This document shows, one piece after another, positions 23,676-32,262 of a stretch of DNA of 37,755 nucleotides. Position 1 is the stretch's first letter; the number at the start of each line of letters is the position of its first letter. Origin of the DNA: Myxococcales bacterium (GTDB taxonomy: Bacteria > Myxococcota_A > UBA9042 > GCA-2863065); the NCBI GenBank assembly GCA_018780435.1, contig JADMJS010000168.1, positions 1 through 37,755 of the forward strand, read 5' to 3'. A program made the translations under genes and the position numbers. Under the pieces are notes generated by a model, which worked only from the letters and a program-made list of their open reading frames with translations, searched no databases and had not been told where the DNA came from.

Positions 23676-25304
23676 TCACGGGGTGGGAGCGAGCGGGACG
23701 AAGGGCATCGGCGTCTCCTGCGCCGGCCCGGCGGGGACGGCGACCCGAGGGCGGGCCCTGACGCCCGGCCTATCAGACGAGGCGTGCGCCGCCGGCGAGG
23801 TGGGGAGCATCTCCGGTGGCGGCGCTCCGGCAGGCGCCGGTCCGCTATCGCTCGTGGCGGGCTGGCCGGCGACGGAGAAGTCGACGAGGACGGGCCCAGA
23901 AGGACCCTCCAGCACGAGTCGACGTGCGCCGAGTCGCGGGTGAACGACGTCGATGGTTGTGGGCACTCCCGGTCTCAGGCTCACGTCGACGGGTGTCAGG
24001 CCCGCAAACTCGCCGCCCGTCCAGACACCACCTCCGGGCGGCTCGCTGACGACTCGAACGCTGTACGTGGTCTCCGGCGACCGACGCGACCGACGGGCGC
24101 TCGCCAGCTCGTCGGCGCGCACCGGCGCACTGTCGTCCACCGCTGCGACGAGCGGCCCACCTCGCCGGACGGCGACGAGGGTCAGAAAGACCACGAGGAG
24201 GAACGCCGCCGCCAGGAGAAAGGCGACGTGGACTCCGAGTCGCCGCGGAGATGTCGCTGGTGGGCTGTGCCACGCCGTGTCCGATGAGGCCGATGATCGC
24301 GTCTTCAGCGACGGCGACGACGGCGTCCGCCCGGAGGTCGAAGGCACGGACATCGACGCGAGCGCCTCGTTCGGCAGCCCGGCGACCGCCGCGAGCACCT
24401 CGCGGACGCGAGCTGACCCGGGCCTCTTGTTTGGGTCTTTGGCCAAGAGCTCCATGACGAGCCGGACGAACTCGGGCGGTGCGCCTTCGGGGGTCTCCAG
24501 CAGTGGCGGCAGGTCATTCAGGTGTTTCACGAGGAGTGAACCGGCGCCACCTTCGAAGGGCGGCCTCCCCGTCGCGAGTTGATGCAGGAGCACACCGAGG
24601 GCGTAGAAGTCAGCGGCAGGAGTGATGACATCGCCGCTGATGGCTTCGGGGCTCATGCAGATCGGCGTCCCGAGCAAGTGCCCCGTGTCGGTCACCGACG
24701 CCGTCTCGTCCGGGTCGAGCTCCTTGGCGAGCCCGAAGTCGAGCACCTGCACGAAGTCATCTGTAATTCCAGGGCCTTCGAGCCGGATGATGTTCCCCGC
24801 CTTGAGGTCGCGATGCACGATCCCGAGCGCGTGCGCGCTCTCGAGCGCGCCGAGGACTTGGAGCCCGATACGCGCCGTTCGTGGGACCGAGACGGGCAGC
24901 GCGAGGTCGCTGAGTGCTCTTCCGCGCGCAAGCTCGAGCACGAGGAAGGGCTCCCCCGCCGCGGTCGAGCCGAAGTCGAGCACCGACACGATGTTCGGGT
25001 GGTGAAGACGAGCCGACATTCGGGCTTCTCGTGCGAATCGCCGCACCCGGTCGGCACGCCCGAGGGATTCTGGCTTCAGGACCTTGACGGCGACAGGGCG
25101 CCCCGTGGCTTCGTGTTCGGCTTCATAGACGACGGACATGCCGCCTTGCCCAAGCACACTCCGAATTCGATAACCGCCCGGGAGCGCAATTCCGAGGAAG
25201 CTGACCCCTGGGGTGAGTGACGCGCCATCATATGGGCAGATGCGCGCCGTGCTGTCGAACAGGCGTCCACAATCCGGACATGGGGTTTTAGCGACGTTCT
25301 CCAA
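23676..25304 (-). CDS. Ser/Thr protein kinase with zinc ribbon and PEGA tail
   Basis: The 542-residue kinase starts with a zinc-ribbon motif CPDCG...CPYDG (Cys9, Cys12, Cys23). The fourth ligand is Asp26 instead of Cys, a pattern found in many myxococcal kinases. The catalytic domain (about 45-310) has GQGGMS, Lys74 in VAVKVL, HRDLKAGN (Asp166; Ala-Gly in place of the usual Pro-Glu) and DFG (Asp189), and appears intact. A TM helix (about 357-379) leads to a PEGA domain (about 412-478: VRVVSEPPGGGVWTGGEFAG) and a Pro/Ala-rich tail outside the membrane. The start is TTG, the only standard start codon after an in-frame stop. It is divergent from the FHA-sigma54 activator, a plausible target. Confidence 0.9.
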   Translation of the reverse strand: MENVAKTPCPDCGRLFDSTARICPYDGASLTPGVSFLGIALPGGYRIRSVLGQGGMSVVYEAEHEATGRPVAVKVLKPESLGRADRVRRFAREARMSARLHHPNIVSVLDFGSTAAGEPFLVLELARGRALSDLALPVSVPRTARIGLQVLGALESAHALGIVHRDLKAGNIIRLEGPGITDDFVQVLDFGLAKELDPDETASVTDTGHLLGTPICMSPEAISGDVITPAADFYALGVLLHQLATGRPPFEGGAGSLLVKHLNDLPPLLETPEGAPPEFVRLVMELLAKDPNKRPGSARVREVLAAVAGLPNEALASMSVPSTSGRTPSSPSLKTRSSASSDTAWHSPPATSPRRLGVHVAFLLAAAFLLVVFLTLVAVRRGGPLVAAVDDSAPVRADELASARRSRRSPETTYSVRVVSEPPGGGVWTGGEFAGLTPVDVSLRPGVPTTIDVVHPRLGARRLVLEGPSGPVLVDFSVAGQPATSDSGPAPAGAPPPEMLPTSPAAHASSDRPGVRARPRVAVPAGPAQETPMPFVPLAPTP

Positions 25305-25331
25305 GGGCCCTACGCAGATGATCGTCCTCAG

Positions 25332-25361
25332 ACCTTAGAGAGGACGATGGCTCTCCGTCAA
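25332..25361 (-). promoter_or_regulatory. Weak sigma70-like promoter for second kinase
   Basis: TTGACG (25361-25356, 5/6 match) is followed after 18 nt by TAAGGT (25337-25332, 3/6 match). The predicted start near 25325 would leave a leader of about 20 nt before the TTG. The -35 is good, the -10 poor, so confidence is low. Confidence 0.3.
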
Positions 25362-25424
25362 GGCGACCGGACGCATCGATCGAGCACCAGCACCACGATC
25401 TTGCGGCCCAAGAGGAGGCTGCAC

Positions 25425-25527
25425 CTCCGACAGGAAGCTCGGCCAACCTTCTGGACTAAGGGCTCGGTCGTAAATAAGTGGTTCGGTTTGCCTCGCGCCG
25501 CATCCCCGCCCGGCTCGTTCCAAGTCC
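25425..25527 (+). repeat. Intergenic repeat, copy A
   Basis: The first of three related elements in the 521-nt gap before the FHA-sigma54 gene. Its core is AAGGGCTCGGTCGTAAATAA followed by a GC-rich arm (CCTCGCGCCGCATCCCCGCC). By eye about 56 of 64 core positions equal copy C read on the minus strand. The left flank GACAGGAAGCTCGGCCAA is also shared with copy C. Confidence 0.8.
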
Positions 25528-25551
25528 TCGAAATACGGGGAGTATGTCTTC

Positions 25552-25620
25552 GGACTTGGCCCGAACCGGGCGGGGCGCGGCGCGGTCAACCCTCTCACTC
25601 ATTTACGACCGAGCCCTAAC
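25552..25620 (-). repeat. Intergenic repeat, copy B
   Basis: This copy is inverted relative to copy A. On the minus strand it reads AGGGCTCGGTCGTAAAT (identical to copy A) followed by a related GC-rich arm. Copies A and B face each other around a 24-nt loop (CCAAGTCC at 25520-25527 pairs with GGACTTGG at 25552-25559), so together they could fold into a hairpin of about 165 nt. Confidence 0.78.
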
Positions 25621-25676
25621 GCCATCCGCTGACGGACCCAATCTGGAGAGGTCCGTCCTACCGCGATCGTTGTCGG

Positions 25677-25766
25677 GAAGGGGCCGGGCGGGGATGCGGC
25701 GCGAGGCAACTCGAATCACTCATCTTCGACCGAGCCCTTGGTCGAGGTTCCTGTCCGAAAGTGGCC
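25677..25766 (-). repeat. Intergenic repeat, copy C
   Basis: This copy has the same orientation as B. Read on the minus strand it contains GACAGGAACCTCGACCAAGG, GCTCGGTCGAAGATGAGTG and TTGCCTCGCGCCGCATCCCC, the same series as copy A without about 12 bases of its left flank. It ends about 60 nt before the FHA-sigma54 start and may form part of that gene's leader. No transposase or coding potential was seen. Confidence 0.8.
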
Positions 25767-25825
25767 GAAAGACGCGCGGCGGGCGAAGCTCTCGGCCAGA
25801 GCGACGGAGTGACGCGAAGAGGCCG

Positions 25826-27196
25826 ATGACAGACCCCCGAGATACGACCAGCCAGTCCGACCTTCGCATTCCAGAGTACGCCCGTGAGGGGCTCGTGCTG
25901 CGGGTGGTCGCGTCGCCCGACGCGCGCGCTCTCACGCAGGTGCTGCGCCTGAACGCGTCGGAGCGGCCAGGGAAAGGAACTGAGAAGGACATCGGCCGCG
26001 ACGAACACTGCGACCTGACGCTCCACGAAGGCCGTGTGAGTCGCCGGCATGCGCTCGTACAGATCGCCGGTCCCGGCGGCCTCGCTAGGCTCACTGACGC
26101 CGGCTCGAAGAACGGCCTGCGCGTGAACGGCAACCCGACTCAGGCGTATGTCCTGCGCAGCGGCGACGTCGTGCGAATCGGCGACTCCATCTTGGTCGTC
26201 GACGTGGCGGACGGCGACGACGTGCTCTCGGGCGAGCAGGCGACTCAGCCGGACTTCGTCGCTGTCGGCACACTCTCGCGCGCCGCCGTGCGTGAGACAC
26301 TGAGGGCCGCTCCTACCGATCTGTCCGTGCTGTTCCAGGGGCCCTCGGGCACCGGCAAGGAGGTCTACTCCGCAGCGCTACACCATCACAGCGGTCGTCG
26401 GGGCCCCTTCCATGCCGTCAACTGCGGCGCCATCCCCCGAGAGCTCGTCGAGGCGTCGCTCTTTGGCCACCGCAAGGGTGCCTTCACCGGTGCGGTCGCG
26501 GCACACGACGGCCATGTTCGGAGCGCACAAGGGGGCACGCTCTTCCTCGACGAGGTGGCTGAACTCTCGCTCGCCGCCCAAGTGGCCCTGCTCCGAGTGA
26601 TTGAGGCGCGCGAGGTGACCCCCGTGGGCTCCACTCGAAGTGAACCCGTCGACGTGCGGATCGTGGCGGCCACGCACCAGGATCTTCGCGCCGCCGTGGC
26701 CGCAGGGAGCTTTCGCGACGACCTCTACGCGCGCCTCGCCGAGTGGACCATCGCCATCCCAGCGCTCGAGGCACGCCGCGCCGACATCCCGCCCCTGGTC
26801 TCGACCTTCGTCGGACCCGACGTGACCCTCCACCCCGACGCGCTCGAAGCGCTGCTCATCGCCCCTTGGCCTCACAACGTGCGCGGTCTCCGCGCCGCCG
26901 TACGACAAGCGGACGTTCGCGCGCGCAGTACCCCCGCATCGGCATCAACCGAGATTCGACTCGCCCATCTCCCGCCCGCCATCGCCGACCTCATCGGGAA
27001 GAGCCTACGTACAGCGCCCGGAGCCGCGCCTGGCCCCTTCGCCCGCCCGAGCCCCGAGGAGCTCAAGGCGACGTTGAGCCACTACGGCGGGCGTATCCAC
27101 CTCGTGGCGCAGCACTTCGGCAAAGATCGGCGCCAGATCTACCGGTGGCTCGAATACGCCGGGCTCTCGCCGAAAGGCGACGACGGCCCCCCATGA
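25826..27196 (+). CDS. FHA-domain sigma54 enhancer-binding protein
   Basis: The 456-residue transcription activator has an N-terminal FHA domain (about 22-130) with GRDE, SRRHA and SKNGLRVNG, which binds phospho-threonine. The AAA+ domain (about 145-370) has Walker A GPSGTGKE (172-179), the sigma54-contacting GAFTGA (218-223) and Walker B LFLDE (239-243). The C-terminus has a Fis-type helix-turn-helix (HLVAQHFGKDRRQIYRWLEY). All parts needed to remodel sigma54 polymerase are present. In Myxococcota such proteins are controlled by Ser/Thr kinases, and one is encoded divergently. The ATG at 25826 is chosen (AGAGG ahead); the open frame runs upstream to 25478 through the repeats but lacks domain support. 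The stop lies 2 nt from the convergent gene stop. Confidence 0.95.
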   Translation: MTDPRDTTSQSDLRIPEYAREGLVLRVVASPDARALTQVLRLNASERPGKGTEKDIGRDEHCDLTLHEGRVSRRHALVQIAGPGGLARLTDAGSKNGLRVNGNPTQAYVLRSGDVVRIGDSILVVDVADGDDVLSGEQATQPDFVAVGTLSRAAVRETLRAAPTDLSVLFQGPSGTGKEVYSAALHHHSGRRGPFHAVNCGAIPRELVEASLFGHRKGAFTGAVAAHDGHVRSAQGGTLFLDEVAELSLAAQVALLRVIEAREVTPVGSTRSEPVDVRIVAATHQDLRAAVAAGSFRDDLYARLAEWTIAIPALEARRADIPPLVSTFVGPDVTLHPDALEALLIAPWPHNVRGLRAAVRQADVRARSTPASASTEIRLAHLPPAIADLIGKSLRTAPGAAPGPFARPSPEELKATLSHYGGRIHLVAQHFGKDRRQIYRWLEYAGLSPKGDDGPP

Positions 27197-27198
27197 GG

Positions 27199-28626
27199 TC
27201 ACTTCTGCGCCCGCATGCGGATCCGCTCCTGATCCCGGCGTGAGAGCTGCTCCGGTGGCGTGAAGCGCAACGCCTCGGGGACCGTGCGCGACGCGAACGA
27301 GTGCTCTTCGAAGTCTACGGCCGACTGTCTCCCGCGGCCGAGGAGCGTCGCGGCTGGGCGTGACCGATACGCGGCGCGGTCCCGATCCCGCGGCCGCCGC
27401 GGCCCCTCGAGCGCCCGGACGTGCATCCCGACCCCGCTACGCTGGTACAGGCCCGCTTTGAGGTCGCCGCCATCGGTCCGTTCGGGCCCGTCGCCAGCGG
27501 CCTTCACGCCAATGGTGTTGCCTTCGAGCGTCGTCACGGTTCGGGTCTCGGCGTCCCAGCCGTCGACCATCACGATGTGATCTGGCGCGGCGCTCCCGGT
27601 GTGGCTGATCAGCAGTACATCGCCGGGTCTCACGTCCGGCCCCGAGCCGTCATGGAGGGCGCGGGTCAGCTCGCTCCGGCCGAGCCACGATCGCACCGAA
27701 CCCCGCCGCTCGTGGTAGGCGCGTAAGGTCCACCACTGGCCATCGGCCCAGATGGACCGCGGGGTGCGCCTCGCGTTGGCGCGCTGGGTATAGTGGAAGA
27801 AATCCGAGACGTTGGCCGTGTGATAGAGGCCGGCGCGGAGCTCCTCGTCGAGCCCACCCCCTCGAAAGAGCGCGGCGCTCGCAAAGAGCCCACACCAGTC
27901 ATGGACGCTCACGCCCGAGTCCGCCACCTGCCTTCGTGCGAAGCCGGCGTCCTTGAAGACCTCGTCCACCTCGGTCCTCTGACGGCCCGAGCGCGCGAGG
28001 CGAGGCGCCTGTTCCTCCTCAGCACGTGTTCGCCAGGAGCGTCGAGCCGCCAAGACCGAGAGCGCCTGAAAGCCCGCGAGCGCGGCGTCCGCGGCGAGTC
28101 GGGCTGCCACGTGGATCGCGCCGCCGAGGGCCAGGGCTGGATCACGAGCGAGACTGCCGAAGACCGTCGCCGCCCCCAGCCACGCGTGGAGGTCATCGCG
28201 GGTCGGGAGCGTCGGGTCGGGCGCCCGCCCGGGTCGGCTCACCGATGACGCGTCCAGCAGCGCCACGATGTGACCACGGAGGGTGGTGGCGTGTGCCGAG
28301 ACTGCCTGCGCGACCCGCGCCGCCACGTCTGGCCGGGCGCCGAAGTCCTGGGGCGCCTGGAGGGCCGTCGTGACGCCGGCAAGCCACGCCACGGACGGCC
28401 CGAGCACGAGCCCGCCGGCGGTGTCCAGAGGAATTGGGGGTGAGTCGAGCTCGATGGGGGACCAGGGGTGGCCCTCCGGGCGCGACGGCGTCATCGGTGC
28501 CAGCGCCGCGCGTTGCTGCCCGTAGCGGAGACCCGAGAGCGCCGTCGCGCGGCTCTGGGACGCATCGGCCCGAAGGGACGTACAGGTGCTGTCGTGACGA
28601 TGGGCGAGAGGGTGACGAGCGTTCAA
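27199..28626 (-). CDS. CHAP/NlpC-like cysteine hydrolase
   Basis: The 475-residue protein has a C-terminal cysteine-amidase-like fold. HDWCGLFASAALF (catalytic Cys245), RPGDVLLISHTG and DHIVMVDGWDAETRTVTTLEGN (His350, acidic partner near 368) are in the order of CHAP and NlpC/P60 peptidoglycan amidases. The first 110 residues are Arg/Pro/Ala-rich, without a signal peptide but with a short motif SGLRYGQQRAALAP. The middle is helical. Without a signal peptide it might be exported by a dedicated system or act as an effector; this is speculation. The start is TTG at 28626, supported by GGAGGT 4 nt before it. It lies 88 nt after murJ on the same strand, so both concern the cell wall. The fold assignment is moderately sure. 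Confidence 0.72.
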   Translation of the reverse strand: MNARHPLAHRHDSTCTSLRADASQSRATALSGLRYGQQRAALAPMTPSRPEGHPWSPIELDSPPIPLDTAGGLVLGPSVAWLAGVTTALQAPQDFGARPDVAARVAQAVSAHATTLRGHIVALLDASSVSRPGRAPDPTLPTRDDLHAWLGAATVFGSLARDPALALGGAIHVAARLAADAALAGFQALSVLAARRSWRTRAEEEQAPRLARSGRQRTEVDEVFKDAGFARRQVADSGVSVHDWCGLFASAALFRGGGLDEELRAGLYHTANVSDFFHYTQRANARRTPRSIWADGQWWTLRAYHERRGSVRSWLGRSELTRALHDGSGPDVRPGDVLLISHTGSAAPDHIVMVDGWDAETRTVTTLEGNTIGVKAAGDGPERTDGGDLKAGLYQRSGVGMHVRALEGPRRPRDRDRAAYRSRPAATLLGRGRQSAVDFEEHSFASRTVPEALRFTPPEQLSRRDQERIRMRAQK

Positions 28627-28714
28627 GGTGACCTCCGACGTGACTGCCTCGACTCGAGACCTCCCTTCAGCGCCGCCGAGGCGTCGGGCGTTTCACCACC
28701 ACCGACCGGAGTTT
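28627..28714 (-). other. Gap between murJ and the CHAP gene
   Basis: This 88-nt segment holds the ribosome site of the hydrolase gene (GGAGGT, near 28631-28636) and an AT-rich patch just after the murJ stop. No clear terminator or promoter was recognised, so co-transcription is possible. Confidence 0.4.
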
Positions 28715-30301
28715 TTACTTTATTGAACTTTTACGTCGCAGTCGACGCGACACCATCGCGATCTCGGGGCTCCCGAGCACGCGCCCGACGAGGAGCGTGA
28801 CGGCCGCGAGCACGGCCCCACCCGCCGCGAGCTGTAGCCAGACCCGCGCCGGTACGGAGGGCGGCATGGCGCCCGCGACGGCCCAGGCCGCGAGCCCCGC
28901 GGCGCTGGCGATCACGGCGGAGCGTGCGATCCCCACGGCCAGACGCCCCGCCTGATAGGGGAACTTGCCGGCGAGCCGAAAGAGCGTGAGCCCTGCCGTG
29001 AGGGCCATGCCGATGCTGGTGCCCCACGCGAGGCCGACGTGCCCGGCCGCGCCAGCCAGCCAGCCGTAGATCGGCAGGCTGATGACCGTGGCGATGGTCG
29101 CGAGGGTCATGGGCGTGAGCGTGTCGCCGGTCGCGTAGAAGCCGCGGGCGCCGAGGGCCTGCAGTGCCCAGAACACGACGCCGAGCCCCATCGGGACCAG
29201 CGCGGCAGCCGTAGCGGCCGAGTCGGCGGCGGTGAAAGCGCCGCGTTCGTAGAAGGCGCTGACGCCCGGGCCCGCGAGCGCGACGAGCCCCGCAGAGGCC
29301 ACCAGCGTCAAGAACGCCACCAGCGCCATGGCGTCGTGCAGGACCCGGCCTGCCTCCTCCGTCTTTCCTTCGGCCCGGAGGCGGGCGAGGAAGGGCAACG
29401 TCGCTTGGCCCGCCGCCTGGCCGAGTACGCTGACGGGCACGAGCATGAGGCGGCGTGCGTTTTGGACCCACGAGATCGAGCCCGCCGGCAACGCGGAGGC
29501 GAAGTAACGCGTGATCCACTCGTCCACCGTCACCAGCGAGAAGCCCGCCATCACGGGCAACGAGACCTTCACGAAGCGCCGAAAGTCGGGATCGGCCAGC
29601 GCCAGTCGCGGCGTGAAGCCGAGCCCCGACCGGCGAGCGGCCACGGCGACGAGCGCGAAGGGCCCGAGCGCTGCCCCAACGAGCGCGCCCCAGGAGAAGC
29701 CGGCGAGGCCGAGCCAGGGGCCGAGGAGGACCCCGCCCAGGATGATCGCCACGTTGTAGACGAGGGGTGCCAACGCGACCTCAAGGAAGCGCGTGCGCGC
29801 CATGACGGTCGCCCCGAGCAGGCCGCCGACGTAGAAGAAGAGCTGCGCGGGCAGGACGATCCGCGTCAAGGTCACGGTCTCGGCGAGCGCGTCGGGCGTG
29901 AACCCGGGCAATAGCGACGGGAGGATCATGGGCGCGAGCACCCACGCCGCGGCGATGGCGACCGTTAGAACCACGGCCATCGTAGTCGCGACGACCGAGA
30001 ACACGCGGTCGACGGCGGCCTGGCCGCCCTCTTGAAAGGCCCGCGTCGCCATCGGCACGAAGGTGATGGAGAGCGCGCCGCCCGCGAGCATGTAGCTCAT
30101 GAGATCCGGCAGCGTGAACGACGCGAAGTAGACGTCGGTCTGGAGGTCGGCGCCGTGCTGCGCGGCCACGACGGCGTCCCGCACCCAGCCGAGGATGCGA
30201 GAGAGGAGGGTCGAGGCCGTCAGGAGGAGCGCGGCACCGGCGACGCGGCGCTGTACCGACGGCCCGACGCCCGGTTCAGGCGTGGAGGGTGACGGTGACA
30301 C
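28715..30301 (-). CDS. murJ: Lipid II flippase MurJ
   Basis: MurJ moves lipid-linked peptidoglycan precursor across the inner membrane. The 528-residue protein has fourteen or so hydrophobic helices and the family signatures: TLLSRILGWVRDAVVAAQHG, TDVYFASFTLPDLMSYMLAG, and SISWVQNARRLMLVPVSVLG with GQATLPFL. The open frame extends to a GTG at 30388. A GTG at 30301 is preferred because GGAAGGAGG lies 6 nt ahead, the best ribosome site in this area, and the residues upstream are not membrane-like. The C-terminus is basic. It is followed by the cell-wall hydrolase gene in the same direction. Confidence 0.93.
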   Translation of the reverse strand: MSPSPSTPEPGVGPSVQRRVAGAALLLTASTLLSRILGWVRDAVVAAQHGADLQTDVYFASFTLPDLMSYMLAGGALSITFVPMATRAFQEGGQAAVDRVFSVVATTMAVVLTVAIAAAWVLAPMILPSLLPGFTPDALAETVTLTRIVLPAQLFFYVGGLLGATVMARTRFLEVALAPLVYNVAIILGGVLLGPWLGLAGFSWGALVGAALGPFALVAVAARRSGLGFTPRLALADPDFRRFVKVSLPVMAGFSLVTVDEWITRYFASALPAGSISWVQNARRLMLVPVSVLGQAAGQATLPFLARLRAEGKTEEAGRVLHDAMALVAFLTLVASAGLVALAGPGVSAFYERGAFTAADSAATAAALVPMGLGVVFWALQALGARGFYATGDTLTPMTLATIATVISLPIYGWLAGAAGHVGLAWGTSIGMALTAGLTLFRLAGKFPYQAGRLAVGIARSAVIASAAGLAAWAVAGAMPPSVPARVWLQLAAGGAVLAAVTLLVGRVLGSPEIAMVSRRLRRKSSIK

Positions 30302-30482
30302 GCCCGGCCTCCTTCCAACATTCGACGACGTCTGGCGTCGCCGCGCCCGTCCGGTCCGCACGGAGAAGAACAGCGGCAAGTCCGCCACGGCCGAAGAAGG
30401 GACACGCGATCATGGCGGCCTTCTACCACAAGCGCCCGGGTGTCCCGTACGCGCGCGTTCGCGAAAGCGGAGTCCAGGCGAT

Positions 30483-32231
30483 ATGGTGGCCGCGATGAAT
30501 CGTGTCGTCGCGCTCGCCCTGCTCGTCGCTGCCCTGGGGTGGGCGTACCTGAACGCCGATCGACTGGGTCTGCGCCCGGTCGTTCCGGCCCCAATGGCCC
30601 GCCCGCAGCCGACCATCGGCACCTTGTCGCCTTCGGAAGAACCGACCGACGTGCCCCCCGCGCCGGCCCCCCTGGTCCCGCTCAGCCCCAAGGTCACCCC
30701 CGGCACACACATCACGGTCGAGCTCACCGAAGCCCCGGCCACCCGTTACGGCGGGGCGCGCCCGAGTGAAGCGGACGCGGTCTACGGCGCCCTGGTCGCC
30801 TCGCTCGGTCGCAATGACGTCGTCTATGACGAGAACCTCGGCCACGCGGCGCGAGAGGTGGCCTATCAGCAGTCGATTATCGGGGCGACCCTCCCCGGGG
30901 AGGTCTTGGACTTTCTCTTGCGGAGCGCCGGCGCGGTCGATAAGTCCGTGCTCCAGGCGCTCACCCAGACCAGCGACGGTGGTGACGATGACCCGATGAA
31001 GCCCGTCGCCGCGCGCCTCGCGGAGCTGCTAGCGAGCGCTGCGGGACACGGGGATGGCGGCGTCCACCGGGTCGGGATCGGCGAGGCCTTCCTCCCGGGG
31101 GCGCGCCTCGGTCGTACCATCTCCATCCTCGTCTCGACCCGAGCCCTCACGCTCGATCCCGCACCGCGTCGCGTCGAAGTCGGTGGGTCATGGCAGCTCA
31201 CGGGCTCCCTTCCGCCGGGCTACTCGGAACCGGCAGCGCTGGTCCATACGCCCGCCGGGGAGCTGGTCGACTATCCGGTCCGGTCCGAAGGTCGCCGCTT
31301 CACCCTGGTCCTGCCGGCCGGCGACCGGCGGGGAACCTTGGAGGTCAGCGTCCTCGCGACGGGCCCGCATGGGCCGAGCCCGGTGCTCCAGGTCCCGGTG
31401 GAGGTCGGGCAGCCGGTCCCCGAGACGCTCGAGACCACACTGCCCGAGGTCGAGGTGCTCTCAGATGCCACTGCCGCGGAGTCCCTCGCCTTCGACCTCC
31501 TGAATGCCGACCGCGCTCGTTTTGGTCTCCCCGCGCTACAGCGAGACCCCGCGCTCGACGCGGTGGCCCGCGGCCACAGCCGAGACATGCGGGATGGCGG
31601 CTGGTTCGGCCACTGGTCGGAGGAGACCGGGACGCCTGGCGACCGCCTCCTGGCCGCTGGCTACCGGGCGGCGGGTCACGCCGAGAACGTCGCGTCGGCC
31701 CGCACCATCCGCGGCGCCCAGGAGGGGCTCTTCCACAGCCTCGGGCACCGCCGAAACATCCTCTCGCGCGACATGACCCACGTCGGCATCGGCGTGGTCG
31801 GCAAGCGAGAGGGCAAGGACACGCAGTGGTTCTTGACGCAGATGTACGCGCGGCCTACCGCCCTGCTCGACACGGCGCGGGCCCGAGAGGCGCTCCTCGC
31901 GCGCTTGAACGCGGAGAGGGCGGCGAGCAGCGCGCCGGCGCTTGCGGCGTCGGATGGGCTCGACCAGCTCGCCCGCTCGGCCGCGCTCACGGCGGCGCGT
32001 GGCGGCAACGACGCGATGGCGAAGGAGCTGATGGACGCCGCGTCGAGCCAAGGGGAGACCCGGCGTGGCGGCTACGCCTGGGTCCAGACCTCCGCGGATC
32101 TGGAGAGCCTGACGTTGCCCGAGGCGCTCTTCGAACCCAGCCTCGGGCGCATCGGCCTCGCCGTCGTCCAGCTCCCCGATCACCCGAGCGGCATCGTCGG
32201 TGTCGCGATTCTCGCGACCGGCCCTCGTTGA
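30483..32231 (+). CDS. CAP-domain (SCP/PR1-like) protein
   Basis: The 582-residue protein starts with a single membrane anchor (VVALALLVAALGWAYLNADR) and a Pro-rich linker. A helical and beta domain runs to about residue 310. The clearest part is a CAP domain (about 330-455): LLNADRARFGLPALQRDPAL, RGHSRDMRDGGWFGHWSEET, AENVASARTIRGAQEGLFHS and GHRRNILSRDMTHVGIGVV. These include the His/Glu residues of the CAP cleft and its GHxxN-like motif. Bacterial CAP proteins act in the periplasm or outside the cell; their biochemical role is poorly known. The ATG at 30483 is preferred over an ATG at 30495. The 181-nt gap to murJ upstream is divergent and probably holds both promoters; I saw no convincing boxes. 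Confidence 0.88.
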   Translation: MVAAMNRVVALALLVAALGWAYLNADRLGLRPVVPAPMARPQPTIGTLSPSEEPTDVPPAPAPLVPLSPKVTPGTHITVELTEAPATRYGGARPSEADAVYGALVASLGRNDVVYDENLGHAAREVAYQQSIIGATLPGEVLDFLLRSAGAVDKSVLQALTQTSDGGDDDPMKPVAARLAELLASAAGHGDGGVHRVGIGEAFLPGARLGRTISILVSTRALTLDPAPRRVEVGGSWQLTGSLPPGYSEPAALVHTPAGELVDYPVRSEGRRFTLVLPAGDRRGTLEVSVLATGPHGPSPVLQVPVEVGQPVPETLETTLPEVEVLSDATAAESLAFDLLNADRARFGLPALQRDPALDAVARGHSRDMRDGGWFGHWSEETGTPGDRLLAAGYRAAGHAENVASARTIRGAQEGLFHSLGHRRNILSRDMTHVGIGVVGKREGKDTQWFLTQMYARPTALLDTARAREALLARLNAERAASSAPALAASDGLDQLARSAALTAARGGNDAMAKELMDAASSQGETRRGGYAWVQTSADLESLTLPEALFEPSLGRIGLAVVQLPDHPSGIVGVAILATGPR

Positions 32232-32262
32232 CCCGCCCACCCTGAAACCTGCCGGAGCCCCG

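Noticed and set aside
25425..25766. CRISPR array
   Set aside because: Only three copies, in both orientations, with unequal spacing and long imperfect units, and no cas genes.
25478..25825. Extended N-terminus of the FHA-sigma54 protein through the repeats
   Set aside because: The extra 116 residues come from the intergenic repeats and have no domain; the ATG at 25826 has a ribosome site and leads into the FHA domain.
30302..30388. Longer MurJ starting at GTG 30388
   Set aside because: The GTG at 30301 has a strong GGAAGGAGG site, whereas 30388 has none and the added residues are not typical for MurJ.
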